Assembly (NCBI GenBank): GCA_003554345.1
Contig: PWGE01000373.1
Location: forward strand, 1-5,185
DNA from: Candidatus Sumerlaeota bacterium
GTDB lineage: Bacteria > Sumerlaeota > T1SED10-198M
Direction of reading: 5' to 3'
Length of the DNA: 5,185 nt
In this document: one piece after another, positions 1-4,987 of the stretch
How the letters are laid out: each line of letters begins with the position of its first letter
Position numbering within the stretch: the first letter of the stretch is position 1
Made by a program: the position numbers and the translations under genes
Notes under the pieces: model-generated
What the model saw: only the letters and a program-made list of their open reading frames with translations
Databases searched by the model: none
Told to the model about the DNA's origin: nothing

Positions 1-485
1 AATTAGAAGTTCTATAAGTGTAAATCCTCTCATCTGCATGGTGGGATTTATTATACTCAACATTTGATTGAAAGGCAAATATTATTAAAATGGTCAGGTA
101 CATGGTATTCAACCAAAGGCAGGAGAGAGGTGGCGTCAATACTTTCCGCAAAGATAAGAAAAGTTGCTGATAAAGGTAAAGCAGTGAATATCCGGTTGTT
201 ATCCCTGTCCCGGCAAGAAGAAGTTTGCATCTGTTCTTCTTCCCAAAAGCAGTGTGGTCTCTTTCCTATAACCTGTCCTTAAAATATGATAAAAAAAAAT
301 ATGAGACTTGCCGAAAGCCGGCATGGAAATAAATTCATGAAGAGATTTACGGCGAATAGTCGTTTAATTGTTTCAGTTATCTTGCCAGAAACTAAAAACA
401 AAGATGAACTTTTCTTAAGTTCGTGTATTATTTATTCCAGCAAATGACCTGAAAAAAGATGGGGTTTAAAGAACCAGGAGGAATT
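1..485. other. Upstream non-coding stretch, no supported gene
   Basis: Nothing convincing is seen in this stretch. A reading frame stays open on the + strand from 7 to 282, but its only possible starts are TTG (64) or GTG (130) and its conceptual product resembles no family I know. A weak inverted repeat (TGCCG 309-313 / CGGCA 319-323) follows an A-run at 291-299. Just before the M14 gene a TATTAT hexamer (426-431) could be a -10 box, but no acceptable -35 box sits 16-18 bases upstream, so I do not call a promoter. Confidence 0.5.
476..481 (+). promoter_or_regulatory. Shine-Dalgarno AGGAGG deciding the M14 start
   Basis: A perfect AGGAGG lies four bases before the ATG at 486. The in-frame ATG at 459 has only an A-rich stretch before it and would put nine extra residues ahead of a clean signal peptide. 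The start at 486 is therefore preferred. Confidence 0.8.
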
Positions 486-1859
486 ATGTTTGGCAGAATT
501 TTTTTACGGAAGGAGGTCTTATTATTTTTTATGGTTTTATGGAGCATGTCACATATAAACGCTCAGCCTGTAATATCAGCTTCTGAGCAACAAATGCGTC
601 TTGATCTCAACGGAAGCAGGGTTCAACAAAATGGTGATGCCTGGAATATTGAACTAAGAATGGCGGCCGATAATGATGTTCATCCAGATCTAGTGTACAG
701 GCGGTGGTGGTATTGTCGTCTGGATAATCTGGACCTTGAAAAGGAAGAGAAACTCAATATAGAGATAACGAATGCCGGTTATCGGGACATCATATTGCCA
801 GTTTGGAGCCTGGATGGCGCTCCTTTTGAGAGAGTGCCTTCCTCTGCTTTGCCTCAGCGAAGTGGTTCTGGTCCCTATACTCATTCCTTTACCCTTAAAG
901 TTCCGCCGGGGGTGCAAACCGTCCGGCTGGCGAAGTATTTTCCTTATACCGTGGATGATAAAGATGCATTTGTTGATTCTATATATGACGATTCCCGGAC
1001 GAAGGTATATGTCAGCGGATACAGTTATGAAGGAAGACCTATCCATCGCCTCGACATAACAAACCATGAGATGGATGATGAGGATAAATCCAGAGTCTGG
1101 ATTCATGCTCTGGTACATCCAGGAGAAACACCGTCTGCATATGTCGTGGAAGGACTGGTGGATTTCTTGCTTTCAGATAACCCTCACGCTCGTAAGTTGC
1201 TGGATAATGTGATCTTTAATATTGTACCCATGGTGAATCCTGATGGAGTGGCGGCAGGCAATTATCGGACGAACACACGTATGACGGAAAAAAATCCTCA
1301 CGGTGCTAATCTTGAAGAAGAATGGTCAGAACCGTGGGATTCAACAGAACCAGAAGTGACGGCATTACGAAAGGATATTGAAAAATTTATGGGGTCCCTT
1401 GATAAGCCGGGTTCAAATCCCATTGAAATCTTACTCAATGTCCATGCCTCTCATATGCGTAAATACCCCTTTCACTTTTTACATGAACCTTCCTGGGAAG
1501 AGCCGGGAGATTATGGGGTGAATCAGATGGTTCATAATCTGGGCGTAAAATGGATAGAACATTTCAAGGCAAGAAGCCCTTTTGTGGCTCATGGCAGAAC
1601 ATCTAAAAGCACTCTGGGCGAGGAAGAACGCCCTTATGTAGAGGGTATGATGTTTGATCGATGGAGCAGGCACGAAGAATGGGTGGAATATCCTCATTAC
1701 AATCAGCCGGTGATGGCGATTACCTATGAAACTACATATATCAAAGGTCCTGATAAGAAAACCTGGAATACTCCTGACGACTTTCGGAATAATGGCCGGG
1801 AAATGGCATTGGCAATAGGAGATTATTTCGGCTTGTTTGAAGACAAGGAAAAGAAATAA
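486..1859 (+). CDS. Secreted M14 zinc peptidase, cytosolic-carboxypeptidase-like (CCP/Nna1 layout)
   Basis: The product has 457 residues. Residues 1-26 form a signal peptide (FLRKE, a hydrophobic VLLFFMVLW core, likely cleavage after INA), so the mature enzyme is exported. Residues about 70-165 look like the beta-sandwich N-domain typical of CCP-type peptidases, with RRWWYCRLDNL, FERV and YFPYTVDD blocks. The M14 catalytic domain follows. The zinc ligands are H211 and E214 in HPGETPSAY and H320 in NVHASH; NPDGV is at 251-255, the substrate/oxyanion Arg is R261 in NYRTN, and the general base is E415 in TYETTY. Family members hydrolyse C-terminal peptide bonds. Oddly, the block usually reading NLNREW is NLEEEW here (275-280), so both residues that bind the substrate carboxylate are Glu, and the loop from R261 is about seven residues longer than the form I expect. 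M14/CCP membership is confident; whether it is a true carboxypeptidase is open. No downstream gene is co-transcribed and no substrate can be inferred. Confidence 0.92.
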   Translation: MFGRIFLRKEVLLFFMVLWSMSHINAQPVISASEQQMRLDLNGSRVQQNGDAWNIELRMAADNDVHPDLVYRRWWYCRLDNLDLEKEEKLNIEITNAGYRDIILPVWSLDGAPFERVPSSALPQRSGSGPYTHSFTLKVPPGVQTVRLAKYFPYTVDDKDAFVDSIYDDSRTKVYVSGYSYEGRPIHRLDITNHEMDDEDKSRVWIHALVHPGETPSAYVVEGLVDFLLSDNPHARKLLDNVIFNIVPMVNPDGVAAGNYRTNTRMTEKNPHGANLEEEWSEPWDSTEPEVTALRKDIEKFMGSLDKPGSNPIEILLNVHASHMRKYPFHFLHEPSWEEPGDYGVNQMVHNLGVKWIEHFKARSPFVAHGRTSKSTLGEEERPYVEGMMFDRWSRHEEWVEYPHYNQPVMAITYETTYIKGPDKKTWNTPDDFRNNGREMALAIGDYFGLFEDKEKK

Positions 1860-1875
1860 TGATGTTTGTTTCATA

Positions 1876-1890
1876 TCTCTGAAAATAGAA
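1876..1890 (+). repeat. Interspersed word, copy 1 (TCTCTGAAAATAGAA)
   Basis: First of six copies of the TCCTCTGAAAATAGAA word in the window. It has one substitution and starts 17 bases after the peptidase stop codon. Other copies lie at 2144, 2320, 2670, 4871 and 4972, all in this orientation. Confidence 0.6.
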
Positions 1891-1999
1891 TCCTTGAAAA
1901 GATGTTTTACATCGATGATACGGGAATGAAGTCAAGATAAGTCCGGAAAGAATAAAAAACCAGAAAAATTGGCATCGATGGACATGATATGCAGGAGAT

Positions 2000-2108
2000 C
2001 AGAAAAAAAATCATCTCATCAGATCCAGAAAAAGAGATTTAACAAGGATTGAGAGGATGAAATAGGATGCCAGAAAAAAGATGATGTTATCAGATCCTGG
2101 AAACAGAA
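2000..2108 (+). repeat. Degenerate direct repeat pair, about 37 bp units
   Basis: Two related units, 2000-2036 and 2071-2108, share the order CAGAAAAAA, a TCATCT/ATGATG-like stretch, ATCAGATCC, then GAAA with purines. They are separated by AACAAGGATTGAGAGGATGA-type text. Similarity is by eye and imperfect. No coding potential is supported. Confidence 0.45.
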
Positions 2109-2143
2109 TAGTATCTTTTTTTCGTGCTTTTCGTGGTATATTC

Positions 2144-2277
2144 TCCTCTGAAAATAGAACTCTATAAAATACAAGGTACTTTAATAAAAATACTTAAACC
2201 TTACTATTGACTTGCTGCTTCCCAGGGAGCGCCGATCTCCGACTTACAGTTCACTCTGGCGGAATCGGCATCTTATT
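2144..2277 (+). repeat. Composite interspersed repeat, left copy (A)
   Basis: It starts with the TCCTCTGAAAATAGAA word (2144-2159), continues through an A/T-rich part, then a block related to CACTATTG..TTGC.GCTT..GGGAGCGCCGAT, and ends with ATCGGCATCTTATT (2264-2277). The second copy at 4972-5105 has the same modules in the same order and nearly the same spacing (86 versus 85 bases from CCTCTG to GCCGAT). A 22-base core (2229-2250 versus 5056-5077) differs at one position. GCCGAT (2231-2236) pairs with ATCGGC (2264-2269), giving a stem with a large loop. No coding function is apparent; a non-autonomous repeat element is the best guess. Confidence 0.72.
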
Positions 2278-2338
2278 CTCATCATTGGTGACACCAGCCC
2301 TCGCGCTGGCGTGAATAACTCCTCTGAAAATAAAACTC
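2278..2338 (+). repeat. Hairpin repeat element, copy 1
   Basis: The module order is TCATCATTGGTG, a hairpin, GTGAATAACTCCTCTGAAAATAAAAC. The hairpin pairs ACACCAGC (2291-2298) with GCTGGCGT (2305-2312), one A.C mismatch, loop of six. Copies 2 (2628-2690) and 3 (2758-2806) share this order, and a half copy is at 4958-4987. The TCCTCTGAAAATAGAA word forms the right end. Confidence 0.68.
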
Positions 2339-2342
2339 TTTT

Positions 2343-2364
2343 GAGACGCAAAATATTGCGTCTC
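2343..2364. repeat. Perfect palindrome, arms GAGACGCAA / TTGCGTCTC
   Basis: Nine-base-pair perfect stem with an AATA loop. No T-run follows, so it is not a standard intrinsic terminator. It has no second copy in the window and is absent from the right composite. Similar GAGACGC palindromes are, from memory, common intergenic repeats in several bacterial groups; a search would be needed to confirm relationship. Confidence 0.65.
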
Positions 2365-2413
2365 TACCCTGAGATAATTTGACGTGTCTTTCAAAATGTT
2401 TCTCATGGTCTTC

Positions 2414-2436
2414 CTGAAAGTTCACTCTGGCGGATT
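2414..2436 (+). repeat. TGAAAGTTCACTCTGGCGG repeat, copy a
   Basis: Twenty-three bases identical to 2607-2629. A shorter match (AGTTCACTCTGGCGGA) lies at 2248-2263 within the loop of the left composite, and a diverged copy (TGAAAGGTCACTCTGTCAG) lies at 5107-5125. Confidence 0.75.
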
Positions 2437-2485
2437 TGCGACTCCGCGTGATGCATTCTTTTCTGGGTTCTCTCTTTTTCAAAAA
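2435..2485 (+). repeat. 51-bp direct repeat, left copy
   Basis: Identical base for base to 5135-5185, exactly 2,700 bases away. It starts TTTGCGACTCCGCGTGATGC and ends CTCTCTTTTTCAAAAA. The right copy reaches the window edge, so the true repeat may be longer. Identity here contrasts with the divergence of the neighbouring repeat modules. Confidence 0.9.
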
Positions 2486-2606
2486 ATCATTCCTCTGCTT
2501 TTTGCGTTCTTTCTTAACCTTTGCGGTCTTTATTCCCTATTTCTTTTCCGTGGTATCACTTTGCGGGCTTTGCGTGATACTTTTCTTTTTCTGGATTTTT
2601 TTTATT
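2437..2606 (+). repeat. Pyrimidine-rich tract with recurrent TTTGCG words
   Basis: The + strand is T/C-rich, with TTTGCG at 2435, 2501, 2520, 2560 and 2569, and CCGTGGTATCAC and GCGTGATAC phrases between. Read on the other strand it is ACGCAAAG/CCGCAAAG text, a pattern I associate with intergenic repeats that create spurious hydrophobic reading frames. Two overlapping + frames across it (2384-2677, 2436-2654) look like such artefacts. Confidence 0.5.
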
Positions 2607-2629
2607 CTGAAAGTTCACTCTGGCGGATT
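2607..2629 (+). repeat. TGAAAGTTCACTCTGGCGG repeat, copy b
   Basis: Identical over 23 bases to 2414-2436. It joins directly to hairpin element copy 2, whereas copy a joins the TTTGCG tract, so the module is found in two different contexts. Confidence 0.75.
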
Positions 2630-2690
2630 CATCATTTATGGCGCCAACTCCTGAGTTGGCGTGAGGAACTCCTCTGAAAATAGAACTATT
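2628..2690 (+). repeat. Hairpin repeat element, copy 2
   Basis: The order is TTCATCATTTATG, a hairpin, GTGAGGAACTCCTCTGAAAATAGAACT. The hairpin pairs GCGCCAACT (from 2641) with AGTTGGCGT (to 2662), the tightest stem of the three copies. Compared with copies 1 and 3, a C-G pair position has changed on both arms (CCAGC/GCTGG to CCAAC/GTTGG), so pairing is kept. Confidence 0.7.
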
Positions 2691-2757
2691 AGGGTCTGTC
2701 TGATTCCGTAGTCCTCTAGCTCCTATTGCTCATATTGGTCCATGTCAGTTTATTTGT
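2691..2757. other. Short unassigned spacer between hairpin copies 2 and 3
   Basis: T-rich unique-looking text between two hairpin elements. I see no gene, promoter or repeat that I can support here. Confidence 0.4.
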
Positions 2758-2806
2758 TTTCATTATTGGTGGCGCCAGCTACTTGCGCTGGTGTGAATAA
2801 CTCCCC
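2758..2806 (+). repeat. Hairpin repeat element, copy 3 (right end diverged)
   Basis: TTTCATTATTGGTG is followed by a hairpin pairing GCGCCAGC (2772-2779) with GCTGGTGT (2787-2794), using G.T wobbles, then GTGAATAACTCC. After this the TCCTCTGAAAATAGAA word is lost (CCCAGTCTTG instead). It ends about 45 bases before the promoter of the GYF_2-RDD gene. Confidence 0.62.
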
Positions 2807-2850
2807 AGTCTTGATTTGCCGACTTTTCAATTAAAAGTTTTTTCGAGCCT

Positions 2851-2878
2851 TTGATAGCCTTTCTCGGTATGATATAAT
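2851..2878 (+). promoter_or_regulatory. Sigma70-type promoter of the GYF_2-RDD gene
   Basis: The -35 box TTGATA (2851-2856, 5 of 6 consensus) and the -10 box TATAAT (2873-2878, 6 of 6) are 16 bases apart. An A/T-rich stretch (2829-2846) lies just upstream as a possible UP element. Transcription would begin near 2885, giving a leader of about 120 nt. This is the only strong promoter I see in the window. Confidence 0.72.
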
Positions 2879-2898
2879 ATATAATTGAAAAATAGATG

Positions 2899-2916
2899 CG
2901 TTAAGGGCTGTTAACG
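2899..2916 (+). promoter_or_regulatory. Leader hairpin 1, CGTTAA / TTAACG
   Basis: Perfect six-base-pair stem with loop GGGCTG, in the predicted 5' leader shortly after the expected transcription start. It might stabilise the mRNA or be an operator; the sequence alone does not decide. No T-run follows, so it is not an attenuator of standard form. Confidence 0.35.
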
Positions 2917-2958
2917 AAGAATATATAAATAGTTCCTCTGGATATTTACTTCATCTGA

Positions 2959-2971
2959 ACCTGAACCAGGT
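2959..2971 (+). promoter_or_regulatory. Leader hairpin 2, ACCTG / CAGGT
   Basis: Five-base-pair stem with a three-base loop (AAC), 20-40 bases before the start codon of the GYF_2-RDD gene. It is small and could be chance. It matches no riboswitch class that I recognise. Confidence 0.25.
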
Positions 2972-3010
2972 ATTTCTCAGCTTTAAAAAGTATGGGGAAA
3001 AGTGATAATT

Positions 3011-3754
3011 ATGACCGATACTCAGAAAGAATGGTACTATATCATAGATGATGAAGAAAAGGGACCGGTCACTGAAAGCGGGTTAATGGAAAAGTTTGAA
3101 AAGGGGGAATTAAACCGGGGTGTTCCTATCTTTTGCGAATCTATGAAAAGATTTGCCCCGGCCTCAAAAGTCGAACCGTTTAAAAGTTACTTCCTGAGAA
3201 AATCCTCTCCTTCTCAATTATCTGATAGCCCTTATACCACAATAATGGGCTCTTCTTCAGGGGAGAGAAGAGGGGCATTCATTCATCGTCCCTGGCTCCG
3301 GTGGTGGGCAAGGATATTTGATTATCTTTTATTTGGTTTTGTCAGCGCGCAGGTTGTTTCATTCATGGCACCCCAGTTCTTAGAATTAGAAGAGATTGTG
3401 CTGGCTATGATGGTTGTTTTTGTGTGGGTATTTATGGAAGCCCTCTTGCTTTCTACGTGGGGCACCACCCCGGGTAAATGGCTTTTGAAAATTACCCTCC
3501 GCGATTCCAGTAATAATATACTCTCATTTAATGAGGCTCTGAAACGCAGTTTTTATGTATGGTCTGCAGGAATGGGTATTGGTTATCCCATACTTTCTTT
3601 TGTCACGCTTCTATTTGGATATCGAACCCTCCGTACAGAAGGTATGACTCGCTGGGATGAGGCTGGTGGATTAGTAGTGACCCATCAAAAGGTGGGCATA
3701 TTTCGTGCCGTGCTTACTATTGGCCTCTTCATCGCCTTAATATTACACCTGTAA
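3011..3754 (+). CDS. GYF_2-RDD family membrane protein
   Basis: The product has 247 residues. Residues 7-57 match the GYF_2 fold: WYY (8-10), GPV (18-20), a helix through MEKFEKGEL and FAPASKV near the end. GYF_2 domains are thought to bind peptides or partner proteins. A polar linker (about 62-92) leads to an RDD domain: R97, A100-R101 and D104 in RWWARIFD, the WGTTPGKWLLKI block (150-161), and WDEAGG (215-220). Hydrophobic segments are about 105-122, 128-148, 186-204 and 229-246. RDD proteins are integral inner-membrane proteins, some linked to ion transport, but no substrate can be assigned here. The start is uncertain: ATG 3011 is chosen, while an in-frame GTG at 3002 would add three residues; only a weak GGGGA (2994-2998) precedes either. 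The gene is monocistronic, driven by the promoter at 2851-2878, and convergent with the GLUG gene. Confidence 0.9.
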   Translation: MTDTQKEWYYIIDDEEKGPVTESGLMEKFEKGELNRGVPIFCESMKRFAPASKVEPFKSYFLRKSSPSQLSDSPYTTIMGSSSGERRGAFIHRPWLRWWARIFDYLLFGFVSAQVVSFMAPQFLELEEIVLAMMVVFVWVFMEALLLSTWGTTPGKWLLKITLRDSSNNILSFNEALKRSFYVWSAGMGIGYPILSFVTLLFGYRTLRTEGMTRWDEAGGLVVTHQKVGIFRAVLTIGLFIALILHL

Positions 3755-3759
3755 TTATC

Positions 3760-3786
3760 TGACCTGTTTTCTGGAGAAATGTCAGG
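3760..3786 (+). terminator. Imperfect inverted repeat after the GYF_2-RDD gene
   Basis: TGACCTG and TTTTCT can fold back on AGAAA and GTCAGG with small bulges, six bases after the stop codon. A clean T-run is missing after the stem, so terminator function is only suggested by position. Confidence 0.25.
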
Positions 3787-3892
3787 TGTCTTCTGTATTT
3801 CTGATCATGGGTAAGATTGCGCTAAGGGGTTTTTACACCCTAACCTGGAGTATGATTATTATCGGACTAAGATCTTATAACGCTATTATAAT

Positions 3893-3924
3893 ATTCCCCG
3901 GTCATTATTTATAATCCGGGAAAT
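3893..3924. terminator. Inverted repeat in the convergent spacer
   Basis: ATTCCCCGG (3893-3901) pairs with CCGGGAAAT (3916-3924) at eight of nine positions around a 14-base A/T loop. It lies 13 bases beyond the stop of the minus-strand GLUG gene and could also act on the + strand transcript. No clear T-run follows on either strand, so a weak bidirectional terminator is a guess from location. Confidence 0.35.
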
Positions 3925-3936
3925 GAATATTGATTT

Positions 3937-4830
3937 TTAATGTTGGAAAAGGCGTAAGTGAGGATAACTCATTCCACCCTCTATTATCCAGGTATTGTTA
4001 AAATCCCAGTTTTTAAAAGACTCCTGTTGACTCATTTCTTCAGGTGAAAGAGCTTCGCCTTTTCCTCTGTCAGGTTGGCGGGAAACGTCTCTATTGTAAT
4101 AGCAATTTTCGATTTCACCCACACAGACACCGACAATACCGCCGCTATAATTTCCGGTAACTTCTCCTGCGGCGTAACAATTTTTCAGATGCGCTCTTCG
4201 GTTACGGCCTACCAGACCTCCTGTAATTCTGTCGGCTTGCTGAATGTCAACACGGGCAAAACTGTTCTCAATAAGGGCGTATGGAGGGTCTTCCGATGCA
4301 GGGTCATCACTTACGTAACCAGCCAGTCCTCCGACAATCCGGTCTCCTTCGATGGAACCGGTGGCATAGCTGGTAGATATCTGGCTGCCGGGGTCCATGA
4401 AAGCCACCAGTGATGCAGTTGCCAGTTTACCTGTAACATTTACGTCTTCCAGTCCTGTTCCTGTGATCTTTCCTTCTTCCCCGAGATAGGCAAAAAGAGC
4501 TACTGCCCTGTACCGGGGTTTATGGATGGTGAGATTTCGAATAATGTATCCGTCACCGTTATATGTCCCCTGAAAAGCCTGGTTTGCATGGTGGTGTAAT
4601 TCCTGCCAGGATCCAATGGGTTCCCATTCCTTTTCCGCGAGGTCAATATCAGATATTTGCCTGAAATGGCTGTCCAGATGATTCCTCACATTATCCAGAT
4701 GTTCGGCTGTTTCTATGAGATAGGGATCTTCTGAGGTGCCGCTTCCTCCTGCAAATTCTGCACCATTTAAAAAGAGAAAGAGAAAGAATATAGCAGAAAA
4801 TGTGATAATCCTGACAATTTTTAATTTCAT
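3937..4830 (-). CDS. Secreted GLUG-repeat surface protein
   Basis: The product has 297 residues. Residues 1-24 form a signal peptide (MKLKIVRI, hydrophobic FSAIFFLFLFL, likely cut after NGA); there is no lipobox Cys. Next comes a block typical of GLUG proteins: FAGGSGTSEDPYLIETAEHL (26-45), then a DIDL..WEPIG segment and FQGTYNGDGYIIRNLTI (86-102). Degenerate GLUG repeats follow at about 151-173 (SYATG..GGLAGY), 187-210 (IENSFA..GGLVG), 215-234 (LKNCYA..GGIVG) and a short one at 240-250. The C-terminus (W275, W281, YPHL 289-292) is a usual closing block. GLUG repeats are expected to stack as a right-handed beta-helix and occur in exported, often adhesive proteins; ligand and role are unknown. 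No C-terminal sorting tail is visible. It is short for this class, which can be far longer. Start choice rests on the Shine-Dalgarno at 4835-4842. It is alone on its strand. Confidence 0.88.
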   Translation of the reverse strand: MKLKIVRIITFSAIFFLFLFLNGAEFAGGSGTSEDPYLIETAEHLDNVRNHLDSHFRQISDIDLAEKEWEPIGSWQELHHHANQAFQGTYNGDGYIIRNLTIHKPRYRAVALFAYLGEEGKITGTGLEDVNVTGKLATASLVAFMDPGSQISTSYATGSIEGDRIVGGLAGYVSDDPASEDPPYALIENSFARVDIQQADRITGGLVGRNRRAHLKNCYAAGEVTGNYSGGIVGVCVGEIENCYYNRDVSRQPDRGKGEALSPEEMSQQESFKNWDFNNTWIIEGGMSYPHLRLFQH

Positions 4831-4834
4831 CGAA

Positions 4835-4842
4835 CTCTCCCT
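4835..4842 (-). promoter_or_regulatory. Shine-Dalgarno AGGGAGAG of the GLUG gene
   Basis: Read on the minus strand, AGGGAGAG sits four bases before the ATG at 4830. It fixes the start at the methionine that opens the signal peptide. Confidence 0.7.
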
Positions 4843-4855
4843 GCATATTTTATGC
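4843..4855. promoter_or_regulatory. Palindrome GCATA-TTT-TATGC before the GLUG gene
   Basis: A perfect five-base inverted repeat with a three-base spacer abuts the Shine-Dalgarno of the GLUG gene. It might be an operator, overlap a -10 box (TAAAAT on the minus strand) or form a small leader hairpin. No matching -35 box was found, so its role is unassigned. Confidence 0.3.
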
Positions 4856-4870
4856 TGTTTCTTTTTTTAC

Positions 4871-4886
4871 TCCTCTGAAAATAGAA
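4871..4886 (+). repeat. Interspersed word, exact copy (TCCTCTGAAAATAGAA)
   Basis: Exact copy of the word also at 2144 and 2671, here without a hairpin on its left. It lies about 40 bases upstream of the divergently read GLUG start, in the same + orientation as all other copies, so orientation does not follow the neighbouring gene. Confidence 0.7.
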
Positions 4887-4893
4887 ATATCCT

Positions 4894-4927
4894 GAGGATT
4901 CAGAATTCAGGAGACAGGAGTCAGAAT
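4894..4927 (+). repeat. Short degenerate tandem, ATTCAG/GACAG/GTCAG units
   Basis: GAGGATTCAGAATTCAGGAG is followed by ACAGGAGTCAGAATG, so a 7-8 base unit of the form (GA/GG)ATTCAG recurs about four times with changes. It includes the six-base palindrome GAATTC. It looks like low-complexity interspersed DNA and not coding sequence. Confidence 0.5.
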
Positions 4928-4957
4928 GGGAAAGAACAACAAAAACAAGTTCTCGTC

Positions 4958-4987
4958 CTGGCATAAATAACTCCTCTGAATCTAAAC
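4958..4987 (+). repeat. Hairpin repeat element, right half only
   Basis: CCTGGCATAAATAACTCCTC matches the right arm and tail of hairpin copies 1-3 (CTGGCGTGAATAACTCCTCT), but the left arm is replaced by unrelated A-rich text. It then merges with the start of the right composite, showing that the two modules share the TCCTCTGAA word. Confidence 0.55.

Larger units (their letters stand above)
1860..2143. other. Gene-free purine-rich spacer with degenerate repeats
   Basis: No reading frame here looks real. The + strand is rich in A and G and carries recurring words such as CCAGAAAAA. The palindrome CATCGATG occurs twice (1910-1917 and 1973-1980). No terminator with a stable stem and T-run is visible after the peptidase gene. 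The text reads like decayed interspersed repeat DNA. Confidence 0.5.
2278..2414. repeat. Segment present in left composite, absent from right composite
   Basis: In the right copy ATCGGCATCTTATT is followed after one base by TGAAAGGTCACTCTG. In the left copy the matching TGAAAGTTCACTCTG does not begin until 2415, so about 137 bases intervene. The segment holds a hairpin element (2278-2338), a GAGACGCAA palindrome (2343-2364) and an ATTTGACGTGTCTTTC-type tail. TTCTCAT occurs at both edges (2276-2282 and 2400-2406), which could be a target duplication or chance. Confidence 0.5.

Noticed and set aside
7-282. Open + frame that could encode a small protein (TTG 64 or GTG 130 start; AGGAG at 121-125 before the GTG)
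   Set aside because: Only rare start codons, no recognisable motif or family, no neighbour in an operon. The conceptual protein has no domain-like pattern. Kept as non-coding with low certainty.
382-431. Possible promoter for the peptidase gene (TTGCCA 382-387, TATTAT 426-431)
   Set aside because: The spacing between the boxes is about 38 bases, far from 16-18, and no better pair was found.
690-1118. Minus-strand open frame of 142 codons
   Set aside because: Lies wholly inside the confidently identified M14 peptidase and shows no family features; a shadow.
1479-1935. Minus-strand frames overlapping the 3' end of the peptidase gene
   Set aside because: Antisense to conserved catalytic-domain coding sequence, with no motif or ribosome site.
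2282-2677. Several overlapping frames on both strands in the repeat mosaic, including a hydrophobic 97-codon one
   Set aside because: They are built from the interspersed repeats (the same KVHSGGF peptide arises twice from the 23-bp repeat), lack ribosome sites and have low-complexity composition.
2144-2806. CRISPR array
   Set aside because: The repeated words are irregularly spaced, embedded in differing modules, and do not alternate with uniform spacers.
2885-3001. Riboswitch in the leader of the GYF_2-RDD gene
   Set aside because: Only two short hairpins are present; no known aptamer core was recognised.
4075-4966. Plus-strand frames antisense to and upstream of the GLUG gene
   Set aside because: One is antisense to clear GLUG coding sequence; the other runs from the signal-peptide region into repeat DNA.
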